From the NCBI GenBank assembly GCA_002343335.1, contig DDSI01000124.1:2297-9755 (forward strand): a DNA stretch of 7,459 nucleotides, given 5' to 3'. This document shows, in pieces, positions 5,642 through 7,459 of the stretch. The position numbers and the translations under genes were made by a program. How positions within the stretch are numbered: position 1 is the first letter of the stretch; each line of letters starts with the position of its first letter. The stretch comes from Bacteriovoracaceae bacterium UBA2394. GTDB taxonomy: Bacteria > Bdellovibrionota > UBA2394. The notes beneath the pieces were generated by a model, which had not been told where the DNA came from, ran no database searches, and saw only the letters and a list, made by a program, of their open reading frames with translations.

Positions 5642-6055
5642 TTAGAAAGGGCCGCCTTCTTCGTCGATCCACTTTTGATCTAGGCGAGATAATTTTTGAT
5701 GGATGGGTTCTAAGAATTGCAAACCGATCGAGTAAACCCACTGTTGAGATTGCGTCAGGATTTTGGTGGAGCGCGTCACTCTTGCCATCGCTTTCACGGA
5801 AGTTCCAGCGAGCGGCGCGTCACTTTTCAAGAGTTGCGTCGGGACATCAAACTCAATTTCTAAAATGGTGTTTGCCGAGACAGGATGATCGATGCGCAGC
5901 CGCACGCCCGAAACACTTACATCTTCTAAAGTTGCATATTCGACACCCATCGCTGAAACGATTCGAACCGCCTCCATGGAAGGGGTTCGAGGGTGTCGCC
6001 GCTTGGCTGCAAAATCACTCATGGATGGAGGGCTTTTAAGCGATCCTCGAGACAT
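5642..6055 (-). CDS. Single-domain PilZ protein with intact cyclic-di-GMP motifs, 137 aa
   Basis: Both ligand motifs are complete: RxxxR as RRHPR... with Arg19 and Arg23, and DxSxxG as DVSVSG with Asp45, Ser47 and Gly50. The protein should bind cyclic-di-GMP. The barrel continues through ILEIEFDVPTQ and the closing strand VYSIGLQFLEP. The last 20 residues (IHQKLSRLDQKWIDEEGGPF) form a short amphipathic helix. The ATG at 6055 gives the longest form; ATG 6022 (MSDFAAKRRH) is possible and would still keep both motifs. Neither has a good ribosome binding site. The gene is first in a unit with the M23 peptidase and divergent from the FHA-GGDEF cyclase, so a receptor for the cyclase product lies next to the cyclase. 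Confidence 0.88.
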   Translation of the reverse strand: MSRGSLKSPPSMSDFAAKRRHPRTPSMEAVRIVSAMGVEYATLEDVSVSGVRLRIDHPVSANTILEIEFDVPTQLLKSDAPLAGTSVKAMARVTRSTKILTQSQQWVYSIGLQFLEPIHQKLSRLDQKWIDEEGGPF

Positions 6056-6069
6056 TTACAAGGGGTCCA

Positions 6070-6097
6070 TTGAGCCCCATTTAAAAGGGCGTACAAT
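6070..6097 (+). promoter_or_regulatory. Sigma70-type promoter for the FHA-GGDEF gene
   Basis: TTGAGC (6070-6075) and TACAAT (6092-6097) are separated by 16 nt. The predicted transcription start near 6104 leaves a leader of about 11 nt before ATG 6115, with no Shine-Dalgarno. The -10 overlaps the dyad at 6095-6113. Confidence 0.55.
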
Positions 6098-6113
6098 GAG
6101 AAAGACTCTCATT
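6095..6113. promoter_or_regulatory. Operator-like dyad in the divergent spacer
   Basis: AATGAGA (6095-6101) and TCTCATT (6107-6113) are perfect inverted repeats of 7 bp around 5 bp. The dyad starts inside the -10 hexamer, spans the predicted transcription start and ends one base before the ATG at 6115. Because transcription should start inside it, it would work as a DNA site, most simply for a dimeric repressor. If transcription starts further upstream it would instead be an RNA hairpin blocking the start codon. Confidence 0.5.
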
Positions 6114-6114
6114 T

Positions 6115-7074
6115 ATGAAATCCAAGAATCAAAACGACAAGCCGGGCCTCGTAGCGCCTCAAGGACCTCACGCCATCGAGGACCACACGGATGATGAGAC
6201 CATTGTCGCCTCGATTCAGACGATTGAACCAGTCATGGTTGCAGAAACACCCGCTCTCCTCGTCATCGCGGGACCTCATATGGGACGTTCCCACGTCATC
6301 GATAAAGCGGAGTTTACAATTGGTCGCGTAGAGACATGTGATCTTGTCGTCGATGACGATCTCGTCTCGAGAACTCACTGCAAGTTTTTGACGAAAGGCG
6401 GAGTTACTGTTCTGAAGGATCTAGGCAGCACCAACGGCACGCTTTTGAACGGCCGGCGAGTCGATGAAGCTGAGCTCAAAGAAGGCGACCAGATCCAGGT
6501 AGGCGCTAGTACAATCTTCCGATTCCATCTTCAAGAAGAAGTGGAACGTAAATTCTTTGAAGAGCTATTCAAAGCCGCCACAAAGGATTTTCTTACGAAC
6601 ACTTACAATAAAAAATACTTTCTCGATCGTTTGCAGGCGGAGTTTGCCTACACTCATCGCCACGGCGGCGACCTTTCGGTGATCGTGCTCGATATCGATC
6701 ACTTTAAAAAAGTGAACGACACCTACGGACACCTGGCGGGCGACATTGCTCTTCAAAAGATGGCCCACTATCTCCTCACGCATACGCGGAAAGACGATCT
6801 TGTGGCCCGATTTGGAGGCGAGGAATTTGTAATTCTCATGCGAGATTGCGAGCTCGAGCCTGCGCGATCACTCGCCGAAAATCTTCGCCAAGGCATTTCT
6901 CAAATGCAAATTAAGACCAATCAACATGAATTTCGAATCACAATTTCCATGGGAATCGCTTGTCTGACCGAAAAGAACAAAGGAAACTATGTTCGATTTG
7001 AACACCTTATCGAGCATGCAGACACTCAGCTCTACAAAGCCAAAACCTCTGGCCGCAATCGCGTCTGCGCCTAG
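6115..7074 (+). CDS. FHA-GGDEF diguanylate cyclase (DgcB-like architecture), 319 aa
   Basis: The enzyme makes cyclic-di-GMP from two GTP. Residues 1-46 are a flexible tail containing DDETIV (Thr29). An FHA domain (about 47-138) follows, with the phosphothreonine-binding residues visible: Gly70-Arg71, SRTH (85-88) and STNGT (105-109). A short helix (139-155) leads to the GGDEF domain (about 156-317). That domain has LDIDHFKKVND (192-202) with metal ligand Asp193, the signature GGEEF (234-238), and the inhibitory I-site RxxD as RKDD (225-228), exactly 5 residues before it. Both the active site and product feedback look functional. This tail-FHA-GGDEF order is that of Bdellovibrio DgcB, where phosphorylation of the tail is read by the FHA domain; equivalence here is inference. 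Expression is probably from the promoter at 6070-6097. The membrane protein gene starts 3 bp downstream. Confidence 0.94.
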   Translation: MKSKNQNDKPGLVAPQGPHAIEDHTDDETIVASIQTIEPVMVAETPALLVIAGPHMGRSHVIDKAEFTIGRVETCDLVVDDDLVSRTHCKFLTKGGVTVLKDLGSTNGTLLNGRRVDEAELKEGDQIQVGASTIFRFHLQEEVERKFFEELFKAATKDFLTNTYNKKYFLDRLQAEFAYTHRHGGDLSVIVLDIDHFKKVNDTYGHLAGDIALQKMAHYLLTHTRKDDLVARFGGEEFVILMRDCELEPARSLAENLRQGISQMQIKTNQHEFRITISMGIACLTEKNKGNYVRFEHLIEHADTQLYKAKTSGRNRVCA

Positions 7075-7077
7075 CGC

Positions 7078-7459
7078 ATGATCATTCCAATTTCGAGTTT
7101 CAGTTGGGAATTTCAGTCGAGTTACAACGTGCTCAGCACGATCGTGCTCAGTTTTTTGATCTTGTTCTTACCGAGTACCGCCTGGAAAAAATGGCGCTGG
7201 GGTTTTTTGCTCATCGCGCTTGGATTTCCTTACGCCTTGATGGCTTTGGAATGGGCTGTAAGTCCGCCGTTAGATACTCAATTTTATTTTCCATTGGCAT
7301 TTCTGCACTCTACTATTTCCACACTCCTTCTGTTTTTTTTCCTAAATGCTTTTCACTTCAAGCGTCGATGGTGGAGCGTGGCATTCGTATTTCTGTCCGC
7401 TCTTCTCAGTCTCTCCACTGTTTTATATTCTCCCGCGCTTTATTTTTACGATCCATTTT
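7078..7459 (+). CDS. N-terminal part of a multi-pass membrane protein (runs off the window)
   Basis: The frame is open from the ATG at 7078 to the window edge, giving 127 residues. Four hydrophobic segments are visible at about 18-34, 42-58, 72-92 and 98-123. Positively charged turns KKWR (37-40) and KRR (95-97) fit alternating inner-membrane topology. The sequence is rich in Phe, Leu and Trp. No cofactor or catalytic motif is seen in this part, and I do not recognise the family. The start is 3 bp after the stop codon of the FHA-GGDEF gene and has no ribosome binding site of its own, so translation is probably coupled and the gene shares the cyclase promoter. A soluble domain could follow beyond the window. 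Confidence 0.75.
   Translation, partial: MIIPISSFSWEFQSSYNVLSTIVLSFLILFLPSTAWKKWRWGFLLIALGFPYALMALEWAVSPPLDTQFYFPLAFLHSTISTLLLFFFLNAFHFKRRWWSVAFVFLSALLSLSTVLYSPALYFYDPF

Noticed and set aside
6096..6194. ATG at 6096 as the cyclase start
   Set aside because: It is in a different frame from the FHA-GGDEF protein and reaches a stop at 6194.

Overview
The window looks like chromosomal core sequence from a Gram-negative, Bdellovibrio-like or deltaproteobacterial relative. This is an inference. It rests on a DgcB-like FHA-GGDEF protein, two single-domain PilZ proteins, several small exported proteins of unknown family, an Uup-type ABC-F ATPase, and base composition that looks close to balanced by eye. 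I see no transposase, integrase, phage gene or CRISPR array.

Layout. (1) Positions 2-424 hold the C-terminal 140 residues of an unrecognised protein, followed after 30 bp by a complete Uup-like ABC-F ATPase with a TTG start (455-2275). (2) After a gap of about 130 bp there is a two-gene unit of small exported proteins, 2405-2830 and 2832-3152. The second is cysteine-rich. The unit ends at a convincing intrinsic terminator (3171-3203). (3) A third small exported protein, 3204-3647 on the minus strand, converges on that terminator. (4) Next comes a minus-strand block: a PilZ protein (3928-4263), then tRNA-Cys(GCA) (3822-3892) with its own promoter candidate. The tRNA 3' end lies inside a perfect 21-bp inverted repeat that has no obvious ordinary function. 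(5) Divergent from the PilZ gene is a YacP/Rae1-type NYN nuclease (4313-4843). (6) Convergent with that gene is a second minus-strand unit: PilZ (5642-6055), then an exported M23 peptidase (4856-5632). The two are in the same reading frame, separated by one TAA and three sense codons. (7) Divergent from this unit is an FHA-GGDEF diguanylate cyclase (6115-7074). It is followed 3 bp later by the start of a multi-pass membrane protein that runs off the window (7078-7459).

How the genes may work together. The right half reads as a cyclic-di-GMP neighbourhood: one synthase, one PilZ protein with both ligand motifs intact, one PilZ protein with a degraded second motif, and a cell-wall peptidase next to the intact PilZ. 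The 59-bp divergent spacer between the cyclase and the PilZ-M23 unit holds a good sigma70-type promoter and a 7+5+7 dyad overlapping its -10 region, a natural place for a repressor or shared regulator. The left half is translation- and envelope-related. Promoter assignments are by eye, and several predicted leaders are very short and lack a Shine-Dalgarno sequence.
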